From assembly GCF_003997495.1 (NCBI RefSeq), contig NZ_RZRU01000037.1, forward strand, positions 1-42,768: DNA of 42,768 nucleotides, in the 5' to 3' direction. This DNA is from Mesorhizobium sp. M7A.F.Ca.US.008.03.1.1. GTDB taxonomy: Bacteria; Pseudomonadota; Alphaproteobacteria; Rhizobiales; Rhizobiaceae. The notes under the pieces are model-generated. The model did not search any database, was not told the origin of the DNA, and worked only from the letters and a program-made list of their open reading frames with translations. Of the stretch, positions 23,868-31,218 are shown one piece after another. The stretch's first letter is position 1. Each line of letters begins with the position of its first letter. Position numbers and translations under genes: made by a program.

Positions 23868-24788
23868 ATGAAATTCGCGGCGGTGCTGAACCGGGATGGC
23901 GGCACTTTGCGCACCACCGACCTCACTGCTTTCTCCGACAGGATGCATCAGACGCTGGAGGCTGCCGGTCACTCGCTCAGCATCGAGATCGTCGCCGGCA
24001 AGGACGTGGTGGAAACGCTCGACAGCACGGCTTCGCGTCGCTCGGTCGACATCGTGCTGGCGGGTGGCGGCGACGGGACTATTTCCGCCGCGGCCGCCCG
24101 GCTGATGGGCACGAAGAAGGCGCTTGCCATATTGCCGGCCGGGACCATGAACCTGTTCGCACGCGGGTTGGGCATTCCGCAGTCGCTCGACGGGGCGCTG
24201 AAATCCTTCGCCAACGGCGAAATCATCGCGGTCGACGTGGCGACGGCCAATGGCCAGCCTTTCGTGCATCAGTTCTCGATCGGCATGCATGCGAAGATGG
24301 TGCAACTGCGCCAGAAGATGGAGTTCGGTTCGCGGTTGGGAAAGATCCGCGCCTCGGCCAAGGCGGCTTGGGCGACGATCAACAATCCACCTGCGATGAA
24401 TGTGACGCTCAGCATCGGCGATGCCGAAATGGCGGCACGCATCACCGGCATCGGCATCACCAACAATTTGTTCGGGGAAGGCCATTTGCCCTACGCCGAC
24501 AATCCGGCGGGCGGCGTGCTTGGTGTCTATGTCACGGTGGCGAAGCAACGCGCCGAACTGGTCAAATTCTTCTTCAACATGGCGCGCGGCAAATGGCGCG
24601 ACAACGAACATGTCGAAATTCACCAGACGAACAGAACGGTGCTGAAAATCCATTCGAGCAACCGCAAGTTCCGCGCCGTCATGGACGGCGAACTGGTCAG
24701 GCTAGACCCTGAAACGGTAATCGAAATCCAGCCTGGCGCGCTGAATGTACTGGTGCCGGCGAGCGCGGCTCAATCGAGAGCCGCCTGA
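23868..24788 (+). CDS. Diacylglycerol kinase-family lipid kinase (DagK/YegS-like)
   Basis: A 306-residue protein with the nucleotide-binding GGGDGT motif (residues 66-71), ILPAGTMNLFAR (88-99) and a C-terminal DGE segment (AVMDGELV). The family phosphorylates diacylglycerol or related lipids or sphingoid bases at the membrane. Start at ATG 23868 after GGGAGCGG; the frame is open upstream, but the extra residues do not look like the family. It is under a perfect EcfG promoter and divergent from the PRC gene. A role in remodelling membrane lipids during stress is inferred. Confidence 0.9.
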   Translation: MKFAAVLNRDGGTLRTTDLTAFSDRMHQTLEAAGHSLSIEIVAGKDVVETLDSTASRRSVDIVLAGGGDGTISAAAARLMGTKKALAILPAGTMNLFARGLGIPQSLDGALKSFANGEIIAVDVATANGQPFVHQFSIGMHAKMVQLRQKMEFGSRLGKIRASAKAAWATINNPPAMNVTLSIGDAEMAARITGIGITNNLFGEGHLPYADNPAGGVLGVYVTVAKQRAELVKFFFNMARGKWRDNEHVEIHQTNRTVLKIHSSNRKFRAVMDGELVRLDPETVIEIQPGALNVLVPASAAQSRAA

Positions 24789-24817
24789 TGCGGCGCGTTG
24801 CAACGAACAAACCGGCT

Positions 24818-25018
24818 TTAACCAGCAGGGGCCTGCTGGTTGGTGTTGGGTGTGGGGACATGCTGTTCATCGCTGGTTGGCGCCTTGATCAACACACCAT
24901 AGATCTCGGCAATGCCCCACGCAGCAAACACCAGAAGCAATGCGGCAATCAGGATTCGAAATCCATGCCAGCCCCATCGTCCCTGCCGCGCCTTGTTTTC
25001 TGGAATGATCTTGGCCAT
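24818..25018 (-). CDS. Small single-span membrane protein, 66 residues
   Basis: Begins MAKIIPENKARQGRWGWHGF, then one membrane helix (about 21-45, ILIAALLLVFAAWGIAEIYGVLI) and a Pro/Gln-rich tail. Start at ATG 25018 with AGGGA upstream; the frame extends to 25036. No family recognised. It has a perfect EcfG promoter 58 bases upstream. A 10-base inverted repeat (24820-24841) at its 3' end encodes the last residues. It converges with the lipid kinase. Confidence 0.75.
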   Translation of the reverse strand: MAKIIPENKARQGRWGWHGFRILIAALLLVFAAWGIAEIYGVLIKAPTSDEQHVPTPNTNQQAPAG

Positions 25019-25075
25019 GCTCGATCCCTGTCTCATTCTGCACCAACTGGCGCGCTTGGCGAATCATTGTCGGGT

Positions 25076-25100
25076 AACGGTTCCTCGCTAGGATGGTTCC
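25076..25100 (-). promoter_or_regulatory. EcfG-type promoter of the 66-residue membrane protein gene
   Basis: On the minus strand GGAAC (25100-25096), 16 bases, CGTT (25079-25076). The ATG is at 25018. Confidence 0.86.
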
Positions 25101-25167
25101 GGAAAAGCGCGCTGGCCTTGCACCAGTGCAAGCATGCGGCGGCGAAGACCGGGACGAGGCAATTGGG

Positions 25168-26700
25168 GTGACTGGCAAGACGCAAACAGCACCCGATCTG
25201 CCGGCTAAAATAGCGCGCGCAGTCAAGGATGTCGACCGGCTGGCCGTGCTGCACGGGTTGGAGATGCTGGATACGGCGCCCGACCCTGATTTCGACCGGG
25301 TCAGCAGCCTTGCGGCGGCGGTGATGCAGGTGCCGATGGCCATGGTCACACTTGTCGACCTCGAACGGCAGTGGTTCAAATCCTGCTTCGGCCTGGACGA
25401 GACCGAAACCGCGACCGACGTCTCGTTCTGCGCCCATGCGATTGCCGCCGGCGACGAGCCCATGGTGGTCATGGATGCAACGGCGGACCCCCGTTTCAAG
25501 ACCAACCCGCTGGTCACCGGAAAGCACCATGTCCGCTTCTATGCCGGCGCGCCGATGATCGTGGCAGGTGCCCGCATCGGCACGCTGTGCGTGCTCGACC
25601 GCGAGCCGCATGGTTTTCCATCCCGCGCCGAGCTCGACCAGTTGAAGGCGCTCGCCGGCCTCGCCGCCAGCCTGTTCACCCTCAAGGACGCAACCCGCAG
25701 CGGCGCGATCGCCGAGGCCGCACTGGTGCGCGAGGAAAAACGACGTGCCATCGCACTCGATGCGGCGTCGCTCGCCAGCTGGGCATGGGACATCCGCACC
25801 GACATCATCGAATGCGACACCTTGCTGTCGGAGCTGTTCAACTTGCCGCGCTCGAACCGGCTGCGGGCGCGTGACATCCTCACCGCCATCGATCCGCGTG
25901 ACGTCTACCAGACCGAAACCCGCTTTCGCGACGCCTTGACCGGCAGCGACGACTATTTCGGCGAATACCGGGTGAAGGGCTTTCATCCACCGCGCTGGCT
26001 CGCCACGCGCGGCCGTGTCATCGAGCGTGACGGCGACGGCAAGCCGACGTTGATCTTCGGCGTCAACTACGACATCTCCGAGCGCAAGCTCGGCGATGAA
26101 CGGCAACGGCTGCTGCTGCGTGAGCTTAACCATCGCGTCAAGAACACTTTGGCGACCGTCCAGGCGCTGGCAACCCAGACCGTGCGTCATGCCCGCCAGC
26201 CAAGCCAGTTCCTCGAGGCCTTCGGCGCCAGGCTTCAGGCCTTGGGCATCGCCCACAATCTGTTGTCGGACCGCGAGTGGCGTGGCATCGGCATCAGTGA
26301 ACTCGTCCAGATCGAGGTCAAACCTTTCGAAACGGCCGAGCAGCCGCGTATGACCATCTCCGGCGACGACCTGCTGCTGTCGCCCGACCAGGCCGTCGGG
26401 CTTGGCCTGATCCTGCATGAACTCGCCAGCAACGCGCTGAAATATGGCTCGCTGTCAGTGCCGTCAGGGAGGGTCGACCTCGGCTGGAGGACGCAAGGCA
26501 GGAGGGATGTCCGGCGCCTTGTGCTGACCTGGCGCGAAAGCGGCGGACCGCGCGTCGCTCCGCCGGATCGGCACGGCTTCGGCTCGATCCTCATTCGCCG
26601 CAGCTTGGCCAAGGTCATTTCCAGCGAAGTGACCCATGAATTCCGGCCGGAAGGCGTGTTTGCCGAAATATCGATGCCCCTGGAAGATCTGTCGAAGTGA
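25168..26700 (+). CDS. HWE-family sensor histidine kinase, GAF-PAS-HWE
   Basis: About 510 residues, soluble. GAF about 30-175 (LDTAPDPDFDRVSSLAAAVM ... GAPMIVAGARIGTLCVLD), PAS about 190-305 ending FGVNYDISERK. The HWE dimerisation box has His322 (LLLRELNHRVKNTLATVQALA), and the HATPase part has LILHELASNALKYG. The ELNHRVKN box places it among HWE kinases, the class that feeds the PhyR pathway in alphaproteobacteria. It lies 4.7 kb from phyR and is a candidate input kinase. Start taken as GTG 25168 (GACGAGG upstream); ATG 25093 in frame adds 25 poorly conserved-looking residues. No EcfG promoter seen on this strand. Confidence 0.88.
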   Translation: MTGKTQTAPDLPAKIARAVKDVDRLAVLHGLEMLDTAPDPDFDRVSSLAAAVMQVPMAMVTLVDLERQWFKSCFGLDETETATDVSFCAHAIAAGDEPMVVMDATADPRFKTNPLVTGKHHVRFYAGAPMIVAGARIGTLCVLDREPHGFPSRAELDQLKALAGLAASLFTLKDATRSGAIAEAALVREEKRRAIALDAASLASWAWDIRTDIIECDTLLSELFNLPRSNRLRARDILTAIDPRDVYQTETRFRDALTGSDDYFGEYRVKGFHPPRWLATRGRVIERDGDGKPTLIFGVNYDISERKLGDERQRLLLRELNHRVKNTLATVQALATQTVRHARQPSQFLEAFGARLQALGIAHNLLSDREWRGIGISELVQIEVKPFETAEQPRMTISGDDLLLSPDQAVGLGLILHELASNALKYGSLSVPSGRVDLGWRTQGRRDVRRLVLTWRESGGPRVAPPDRHGFGSILIRRSLAKVISSEVTHEFRPEGVFAEISMPLEDLSK

Positions 26701-26713
26701 CCTCCCGACAGCT

Positions 26714-27172
26714 CTATCTCCGCTCGCTCTCATCCGGATCGTCGGATTTCACATTCTCGCGGTAGATGGCGTAGGCCGCGAGCGCCACGGCCGGCCCCAG
26801 AACGACGCCGAGACCGCCTTTTCCCTTGAGCAGGCTCGGCAGTACGGCGAGTGCGGCGGTGATGCCGATCGCCTTCATGTCGGCATTGCGGCGCTGCGCC
26901 CGGCGCCGGGCGCGCGAACCTGCGGATATCCGGTAGATCAGCACGATAAGTCCGGCGAGCACCAGGAAACCGGCACCAAATCCCAGCGCGGCGGCGAGCG
27001 ACCCGTAGCGCATCGCCGTCCAGATATAGGCGGCCCCGACCAGAAAGCCGAGACCGCAAAGTGCGGCGGACATGGCGATCACATAGACGAGTGCCGCCGT
27101 GCGAGCCCGGTGTATGGCGGCCGCGGTCTCCCCCGAGGCGAGACCCGAGATCAGGGTTGCCAACATTCCCAT
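26714..27172 (-). CDS. Multi-span membrane protein, holin-superfamily/YqjE-like
   Basis: A 152-residue protein with two strong hydrophobic segments near residues 27-51 and 58-82. A basic loop (SRARRRAQRRNADMK) follows, then a second hydrophobic part at about 100-140 (GITAALAVLPSLLKGKGGLGVVLGPAVALAAYAIY). It resembles the small Rhizobiales membrane proteins annotated as phage-holin-family or nutrient deprivation-induced, next to DUF883 genes. It starts 11 bases after the DUF883 stop, so it is co-transcribed from that gene's EcfG promoter. No lysis function is implied. Confidence 0.75.
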   Translation of the reverse strand: MGMLATLISGLASGETAAAIHRARTAALVYVIAMSAALCGLGFLVGAAYIWTAMRYGSLAAALGFGAGFLVLAGLIVLIYRISAGSRARRRAQRRNADMKAIGITAALAVLPSLLKGKGGLGVVLGPAVALAAYAIYRENVKSDDPDESERR

Positions 27173-27183
27173 CCGGAGTGCGA

Positions 27184-27510
27184 CTAGCGACGCGCGATGA
27201 GCGCGAAAAGGAAGCCGACGCCGGCGGCGATCGCCAGTGACGTCACCGGCTTTTCCCGCACGCTCGCCATCATCTGCGCTTCGATGTCCTTGGCATTGCT
27301 GCGCAGGCTGTCAAAGGCTGCTTCGCCCTGCGCACGCAACTGCTCGACCCCTTCCGTGGCTGCGCGGCGCGCGGTGCCATAGCCATGCTCGCCGGTCTTG
27401 GCCAGTTGTTTGGTGAGCTTGTCGATGTCGGCCTTCAACTGCCTGATATCGGCTTCCAGGTCCGCATTTGCACGGGCGTCGGTTGCGGTCTTTCCTGCGG
27501 CAGTGGCCAT
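27184..27510 (-). CDS. DUF883 (ElaB/YqjD-like) membrane-anchored protein
   Basis: A 108-residue protein with a long amphipathic helical region (about 17-80, LEADIRQLKADIDKLTKQLAK) and a C-terminal anchor (TSLAIAAGVGFLFALIARR). This is the layout of YqjD/ElaB, which in Escherichia coli bind ribosomes and the inner membrane in stationary phase. An EcfG promoter lies 31 bases upstream. It heads a two-gene operon with the holin-like protein. Confidence 0.9.
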   Translation of the reverse strand: MATAAGKTATDARANADLEADIRQLKADIDKLTKQLAKTGEHGYGTARRAATEGVEQLRAQGEAAFDSLRSNAKDIEAQMMASVREKPVTSLAIAAGVGFLFALIARR

Positions 27511-27540
27511 GGCTTAACTCCTTGTGATTGCTTGGTTTCA

Positions 27541-27565
27541 AACGCGCTGCGCGCCTCAAGGTTCC
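27541..27565 (-). promoter_or_regulatory. EcfG-type promoter of the DUF883 operon
   Basis: On the minus strand GGAAC (27565-27561), 16 bases, CGTT (27544-27541), close to the ATG at 27510. Confidence 0.88.
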
Positions 27566-27639
27566 GGCATTGGGGACAAAGTAGCCGAAAACGTATCGGC
27601 GCGCACCCGGTCCGCGGGCCTCGGCAAAAAAGCGCTTCC

Positions 27640-28401
27640 TCAGATTAATGGCCGGCGCGCTTCACCCAGCCCTTCCCAGCCGGCGAGCCGCTTGAGCCCT
27701 TCATTGTCGGAGACCGTGCAGCCGCCGTCGCGCCAGACGATCAGCTCGCGATCCATCAGCTTGCGGATCGTCTTGTTGGTGTGAACCAGCGACAGGCCGA
27801 GCGTATCGGCAATATGCTGCTGCGTGATCGGTATCTGGACGGATTGATTGCCATTCAGTCCGACGACCTTGGCGCGGCTGCCGATGAAGGCGATGAGATA
27901 GGCAGCGCGCTCGATCGCACTGCGGCGCCCGAGGCTGAGCAGATTCTCGTCCAGCATCCGCTCTTCGCGCGATGCGATCCAGGTGATGTCGTAGGCCAGC
28001 CCCGGATGATTGCGGTACAGCTCATGCAGATATTCGCGCTCGAAAACACACAGCAGCATCGGTGACAGTGCCTCGACGGAATGCTGCATCTCGCCCATCA
28101 CACTGCCTTGCAGGCCGATCAGATCGCCGGGCATGAGATAGTTGAGGATCTGGCGGCGGCCGTCCTGTAGCAGCTTGTAGCGAAACGCCCAGCCGGAGAG
28201 CACAGTGTAGAGATGGGCGCTATGGCTTCCCTCCACCAACACCGTGGCGCCCTTGTCGACCGTGAGTTCGCCCTTCTTGAATTTGCTGACGAACGCCAGT
28301 TCCTGTCTTTCGAAGTCGCGGAAAATTGGCAACGGCCGCAATGGGCAGTTCTCGCAAGGATATTGGCGGTTGGAAAAAGCGCTATTGATCTGGACTGACA
28401 T
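27640..28401 (-). CDS. Crp/Fnr-family transcriptional regulator
   Basis: A 253-residue regulator. A cyclic-nucleotide-binding-like barrel spans about 30-150 (KGATVLVEGSHSAHLYTVLSGW, MPGDLIGLQG). A C-terminal winged helix follows (QQHIADTLGLSLVHTNKTIRKLMDRELI). An N-terminal CENC pair is present, but the four-cysteine cluster of true FNR is not visible, so oxygen sensing by an iron-sulfur cluster is unlikely. Start at ATG 28401 after AAGGGGGG; the longer open frame to 28482 is not used. A perfect EcfG promoter sits upstream, which makes it a second-tier regulator of the stress response. It is divergent from the single-domain receiver gene. Confidence 0.9.
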   Translation of the reverse strand: MSVQINSAFSNRQYPCENCPLRPLPIFRDFERQELAFVSKFKKGELTVDKGATVLVEGSHSAHLYTVLSGWAFRYKLLQDGRRQILNYLMPGDLIGLQGSVMGEMQHSVEALSPMLLCVFEREYLHELYRNHPGLAYDITWIASREERMLDENLLSLGRRSAIERAAYLIAFIGSRAKVVGLNGNQSVQIPITQQHIADTLGLSLVHTNKTIRKLMDRELIVWRDGGCTVSDNEGLKRLAGWEGLGEARRPLI

Positions 28402-28444
28402 TTCGACCCCCCTTCGAAAGCCCGCTCTTGGAGAGCCGCGTTTC

Positions 28445-28469
28445 AACGCGTTGCAAGGGTTGAGGTTCC
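28445..28469 (-). promoter_or_regulatory. EcfG-type promoter of the Crp/Fnr gene
   Basis: On the minus strand GGAAC (28469-28465), 16 bases, CGTT (28448-28445), 44 bases before the ATG at 28401. Confidence 0.88.
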
Positions 28470-28550
28470 GCCCGCTGGCCACATGTCTTTTTTAAATGAC
28501 AGCAAGCCAATTAGCGATCATGACTCCGGCGTTTCAAGGAGTCTTTGCCT

Positions 28551-28922
28551 GTGCCCACATTGCTTAACGGATTGCGGATTCTCGTCCTGGAGGACGAATT
28601 TCTCATCGCCATGGATGTCGAGCAGCTTTGCCGCGACCATGGCGCCGATGAGGTGGTGATCGCCCGTGACCTGACCGAGGTCGATGGCCGGGAGGTCGCC
28701 ACGCGATTCGATGCAGCCATTGTCGACTTGATGCTGGGCGGCGCCTCGACGATCGATTTCGCCTCCGGGCTGCGCGCGGCAGGCATACCTTTCGTGTTTG
28801 CGTCCGGTTATTCGGATGCCGATGAAATCAAGGCATCGTTTCCGGGCGTCACGCTGGTTGGCAAACCCTATTCGGGTGAAGACCTCGTGCAAGCGGTCGC
28901 CGCGGCCTGCGGACGCGCTTGA
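28551..28922 (+). CDS. Single-domain response regulator (receiver only)
   Basis: A 123-residue stand-alone receiver with the acidic pair in LVLEDEFLIAMD, a phosphoacceptor Asp (AAIVDLMLGG), Ser (FVFASGY) and Lys (LVGKPYS). The LEDEFLIAMD and FASGYSD signatures match receivers that pair with HWE kinases; PhyR's own receiver has the similar IEDEPLIAMD. It may compete with PhyR for phosphate or act as a phosphate sink. Start at GTG 28551, 9 bases after AAGGAG; TTG 28545 is too close to it. Convergent with ecfG. Confidence 0.88.
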   Translation: MPTLLNGLRILVLEDEFLIAMDVEQLCRDHGADEVVIARDLTEVDGREVATRFDAAIVDLMLGGASTIDFASGLRAAGIPFVFASGYSDADEIKASFPGVTLVGKPYSGEDLVQAVAAACGRA

Positions 28923-28933
28923 GACGCGAACGG

Positions 28934-29485
28934 TCAGCTCGCCGGCGAGCCTGTTACCTGGGCCGAAATCGCGTCCGGACCATACTCGTCCTCGCCTGAT
29001 ATTTTCAGGATCTCCTGCAAGCGCGTACGCGCTCGGCTGACGCGGCTCTTGATCGTCCCGACGGCGCAGCCGCAGATCTCCGCAGCCTCCTCGTAGGAGA
29101 AACCAGATGCGCCGATGAGGATGATGGCTTCGCGTTGGTCCTCCGGCAATTGCTCCAGCGCCCCACGAAAATCTTTCAGGTCGAGCTGGCCGTGCTGGGC
29201 CGGATGAACGGCAAGCCTGGCCGTCATGATGCCGTCGCTGTCCTGCACTTCGCGCCCGCGCTTGCGCATCTGCGAATAGAACTCGTTGCGCAGAATGGTG
29301 AAAAGCCACGCTTTGAGATTGGTGCCGGGCTGGAAGCTCTCATGCTTGTCCCAAGCCTTGACGAGCGTTTCCTGGACAAGGTCATCGGCTTTATCGGCAT
29401 TTTGCGTCAGCGACACGGCGAACGCGCGCAGACTTGGGATTGCCCCAAGCAGATCAGTCTTGAAGCCTTGTGAGACCGCGGCCAT
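28934..29485 (-). CDS. ecfG: General stress response ECF sigma factor EcfG
   Basis: A 183-residue sigma factor with region 2 (KADDLVQETLVKAWDKHESFQPGTNLKAW-type sequence, then LFTILRNEFYSQMRKRG) and region 4 (LPEDQREAIILIGASGFSYEEAAEICGCAVGTIKSRVSRAR). It directs RNA polymerase to GGAAC/CGTT promoters. It starts 3 nt after the nepR stop, so sigma and anti-sigma factor are co-translated. Identity is secured by nepR upstream, phyR divergent, and ten matching promoters within about 9 kb. The operon has its own EcfG promoter, so it is positively self-regulated. Confidence 0.95.
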   Translation of the reverse strand: MAAVSQGFKTDLLGAIPSLRAFAVSLTQNADKADDLVQETLVKAWDKHESFQPGTNLKAWLFTILRNEFYSQMRKRGREVQDSDGIMTARLAVHPAQHGQLDLKDFRGALEQLPEDQREAIILIGASGFSYEEAAEICGCAVGTIKSRVSRARTRLQEILKISGEDEYGPDAISAQVTGSPAS

Positions 29486-29488
29486 GCC

Positions 29489-29692
29489 TCAGTCCTTCTT
29501 CTGTGCGGGTTCAGCCTGTTCCAATTGGCTAAGCAACTTGGAAAAGCGATCCGGCACATCGTCGGAGACCAGCGCGTCGTAATATTGTTTGAGTTTGCGT
29601 CCGATTTCGGAGTTCGGCCCGAGCGCGTCACCGGAGCCGTTCCGGCGCCTGCTCTCGGCGCCAGCCAGAATATCTTTCGTCATATCCTTCAT
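29489..29692 (-). CDS. nepR: Anti-sigma factor NepR
   Basis: A 67-residue protein. The core helix pair GPNSEIGRKLKQYYDAL...VSDDVPDRFSKLLSQLEQAE is the NepR domain, which holds EcfG inactive until phosphorylated PhyR binds NepR instead. The frame is open to 29875, but the family begins near here; ATG 29692 has AAGGG upstream, while ATG 29683 has no suitable site. It is co-transcribed with ecfG from the divergent promoter region shared with phyR. Confidence 0.93.
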   Translation of the reverse strand: MKDMTKDILAGAESRRRNGSGDALGPNSEIGRKLKQYYDALVSDDVPDRFSKLLSQLEQAEPAQKKD

Positions 29693-29784
29693 TTTGCCCT
29701 TGTATTCCCAGCGCTCAAGGCCGCTCTTATCATACTCGACACAACGCAAGCGGCGCCCTCGTCTGGTTGCCCATCCCGACCACA

Positions 29785-29809
29785 AACGCCCGTTCACGGC
29801 ATTTGTTCC
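29785..29809 (-). promoter_or_regulatory. EcfG-type promoter of nepR-ecfG
   Basis: On the minus strand GGAAC (29809-29805), 16 bases, CGTT (29788-29785), about 92 bases before nepR. Its -35 box is 8 bases from the -35 box of the phyR promoter. Confidence 0.92.
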
Positions 29810-29817
29810 GTCGAGGC

Positions 29818-29842
29818 GGAACTTTTTCAAAAAATCCGCGTT
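29818..29842 (+). promoter_or_regulatory. EcfG-type promoter of phyR
   Basis: GGAAC (29818-29822), 16 bases, CGTT (29839-29842), about 62 bases before the phyR ATG at 29905. Confidence 0.92.
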
Positions 29843-29904
29843 ATCGTCAGGGCTCGCATTCAGCTTGCTATGCAATCACGTCATTCTGAGGGAGACGTCT
29901 TACC

Positions 29905-30699
29905 ATGAGCTTATCCGCAACCATCGCACCACATCTGCCCTTCCTGCGCCGCTTCTCGCGAGCTGTTTCCGGGTCGCAAGAGAGTGGTGATGCGCTGGTA
30001 GCCGCGATGCTCGAAGCCATCATCGCCGATATCGAGATATTTCCCGAAGCATCGAGCGACCGCATCGCGCTGTACAAGGTTTTCGCCAAACTGTTCACAT
30101 CGGTCGCCATCCGTGTTCCACAGGAGCAGGCGCAATCGGCCTGGGAACAGCGCACCGCCGCCAATTTGAATGCGATTGCGCCGCGGCCCCGTCAGGCCTT
30201 CCTGCTCGTGGCGGTCGAAGGCTTCAGCGAGGACGAAGCGGCTGAGATCCTCGACGTCGGCGACCAGGAGTTTTCAGAGCTGCTTGCCCAGGCGAGCAAC
30301 GAGATATCCCGTCAGGTGGCAACCGACGTCCTGATCATCGAGGATGAACCGTTGATCGCCATGGATATCGAAGAAATGGTGGAGAGCCTCGGGCACCGCG
30401 TCGTTGGAACGGCGCGCACGCATGCCGAGGCAGTGATGATGTTCGGCAAGACGCGGCCGAAGATGGTGCTGGCCGACATCCAGCTTGCCGACGGCAGTTC
30501 CGGCATCGAGGCCGTGAACGAGATCCTGTCATCGACTTCGGTGCCGGTCATCTTCATCACCGCCTTCCCCGAGCGCCTGCTGACTGGCGAACGGCCGGAA
30601 CCGGCCTTCCTGGTCACCAAGCCGTTCAATCCCGACATGGTCAAGGCGCTGATCAGCCAGGCACTGTTCTTTGACCGGCAGGCGAAGGCGGCCGCATAG
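29905..30699 (+). CDS. phyR: Anti-anti-sigma response regulator PhyR
   Basis: A 264-residue protein with an N-terminal EcfG-like sigma domain (about 1-130, PRPRQAFLLVAVEGFSEDEAAEILDV). The C-terminal receiver (about 140-258) has the acidic pair in IIEDEPLIAMD, phosphoacceptor Asp191 (VLADIQLADG), Thr (FITAFPE) and Lys (LVTKPFN). On phosphorylation the sigma-like domain binds NepR and frees EcfG. The sigma-like domain cannot bind promoters itself. It is divergent from nepR-ecfG, with its own EcfG promoter. Input is expected from HWE kinases such as those at 25168, 31219 and 33418. Confidence 0.96.
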   Translation: MSLSATIAPHLPFLRRFSRAVSGSQESGDALVAAMLEAIIADIEIFPEASSDRIALYKVFAKLFTSVAIRVPQEQAQSAWEQRTAANLNAIAPRPRQAFLLVAVEGFSEDEAAEILDVGDQEFSELLAQASNEISRQVATDVLIIEDEPLIAMDIEEMVESLGHRVVGTARTHAEAVMMFGKTRPKMVLADIQLADGSSGIEAVNEILSSTSVPVIFITAFPERLLTGERPEPAFLVTKPFNPDMVKALISQALFFDRQAKAAA

Positions 30700-30783
30700 G
30701 CAGGATGGGGAGTGGAGGGTTCGAAGAATTGCGCGTCCGGTTGCCGAACGAATTGCAAGCACGGTCTTTTTCGGCAAAGGGTG

Positions 30784-30808
30784 GGAACAAACTACAACCA
30801 CCCGCGTT
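30784..30808 (+). promoter_or_regulatory. EcfG-type promoter of the DUF1328 gene
   Basis: GGAAC (30784-30788), 16 bases, CGTT (30805-30808), 29 bases before the ATG at 30838. Confidence 0.9.
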
Positions 30809-30837
30809 TTCATCGCACCATTCGAAGGAGATGGATC

Positions 30838-31005
30838 ATGCTTTACTGGGCGCTCGTATTTCTCGTCGTTGCAATCATCGCCGGCGCGCTTGGTTTCGGC
30901 GGTATCGCGGGTACATCTGCCGGCATAGCGCAGATATTGTTTTTCATCTTCCTGGCTTTCCTGGTCATTTCGCTTCTCGCGGGCCTGTTCAAACGGGCCT
31001 CGTAA
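30838..31005 (+). CDS. DUF1328 (YtjA-like) small membrane protein
   Basis: A 55-residue, almost wholly hydrophobic protein (MLYWALVFLVVAIIAGALG, then FGGIAGTSAGIAQILFF and LAFLVISLLAGLF) with two membrane helices. The FGGIAGTSAGIA turn is the mark of the DUF1328 family, which is stress-induced in many proteobacteria but has no defined role. AAGGAG stands just upstream. It is preceded by an EcfG promoter and may be its own transcript. Confidence 0.92.
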   Translation: MLYWALVFLVVAIIAGALGFGGIAGTSAGIAQILFFIFLAFLVISLLAGLFKRAS

Positions 31006-31054
31006 GGACGAACGGCCGAACACTGGAAGCCGCACCCCTCAAACGGTTTCCAGC

Positions 31055-31069
31055 CACCGCCGGGCGGTG
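31055..31069. terminator. GC-rich hairpin after the DUF1328 gene
   Basis: CACCGCC (31055-31061) and GGCGGTG (31063-31069) flank a single base; no T run follows, so a terminator role is only possible. Confidence 0.3.
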
Positions 31070-31130
31070 TCCCTCAAAAGACGCCGTCCGGCGGACCGTT
31101 TTTGGCGGCAGGTTTTCGGGAAACCTCTTT

Positions 31131-31155
31131 GGAACCCATTCAACGGTGAGCCGTT
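31131..31155 (+). promoter_or_regulatory. EcfG-type promoter of the HWE kinase at 31219
   Basis: GGAAC (31131-31135), 16 bases, CGTT (31152-31155), 63 bases before the start at 31219. Confidence 0.9.
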
Positions 31156-31218
31156 CAGCCTGAATTGGGGTGGACAGTTTGGCCGATGGGTTCCAGGACC
31201 GGAAATAGGAAAGACGCC

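Noticed and set aside
24820..24841. Hairpin AACCAGCAGG/CCTGCTGGTT as terminator
   Set aside because: It lies within the last codons of the minus-strand gene and lacks a T run on that strand.
25033..26418. A 461-residue minus-strand frame
   Set aside because: Antisense to the GAF-PAS-HWE kinase, with no recognisable domain.
26714..27172. Phage holin, suggesting a prophage
   Set aside because: No phage genes nearby; the protein is paired with DUF883 under a stress promoter, as is usual for this non-lytic family.
27640..28401. FNR-type oxygen sensor
   Set aside because: Only one close cysteine pair (CENC) is at the N terminus; the four-cysteine cluster is missing.
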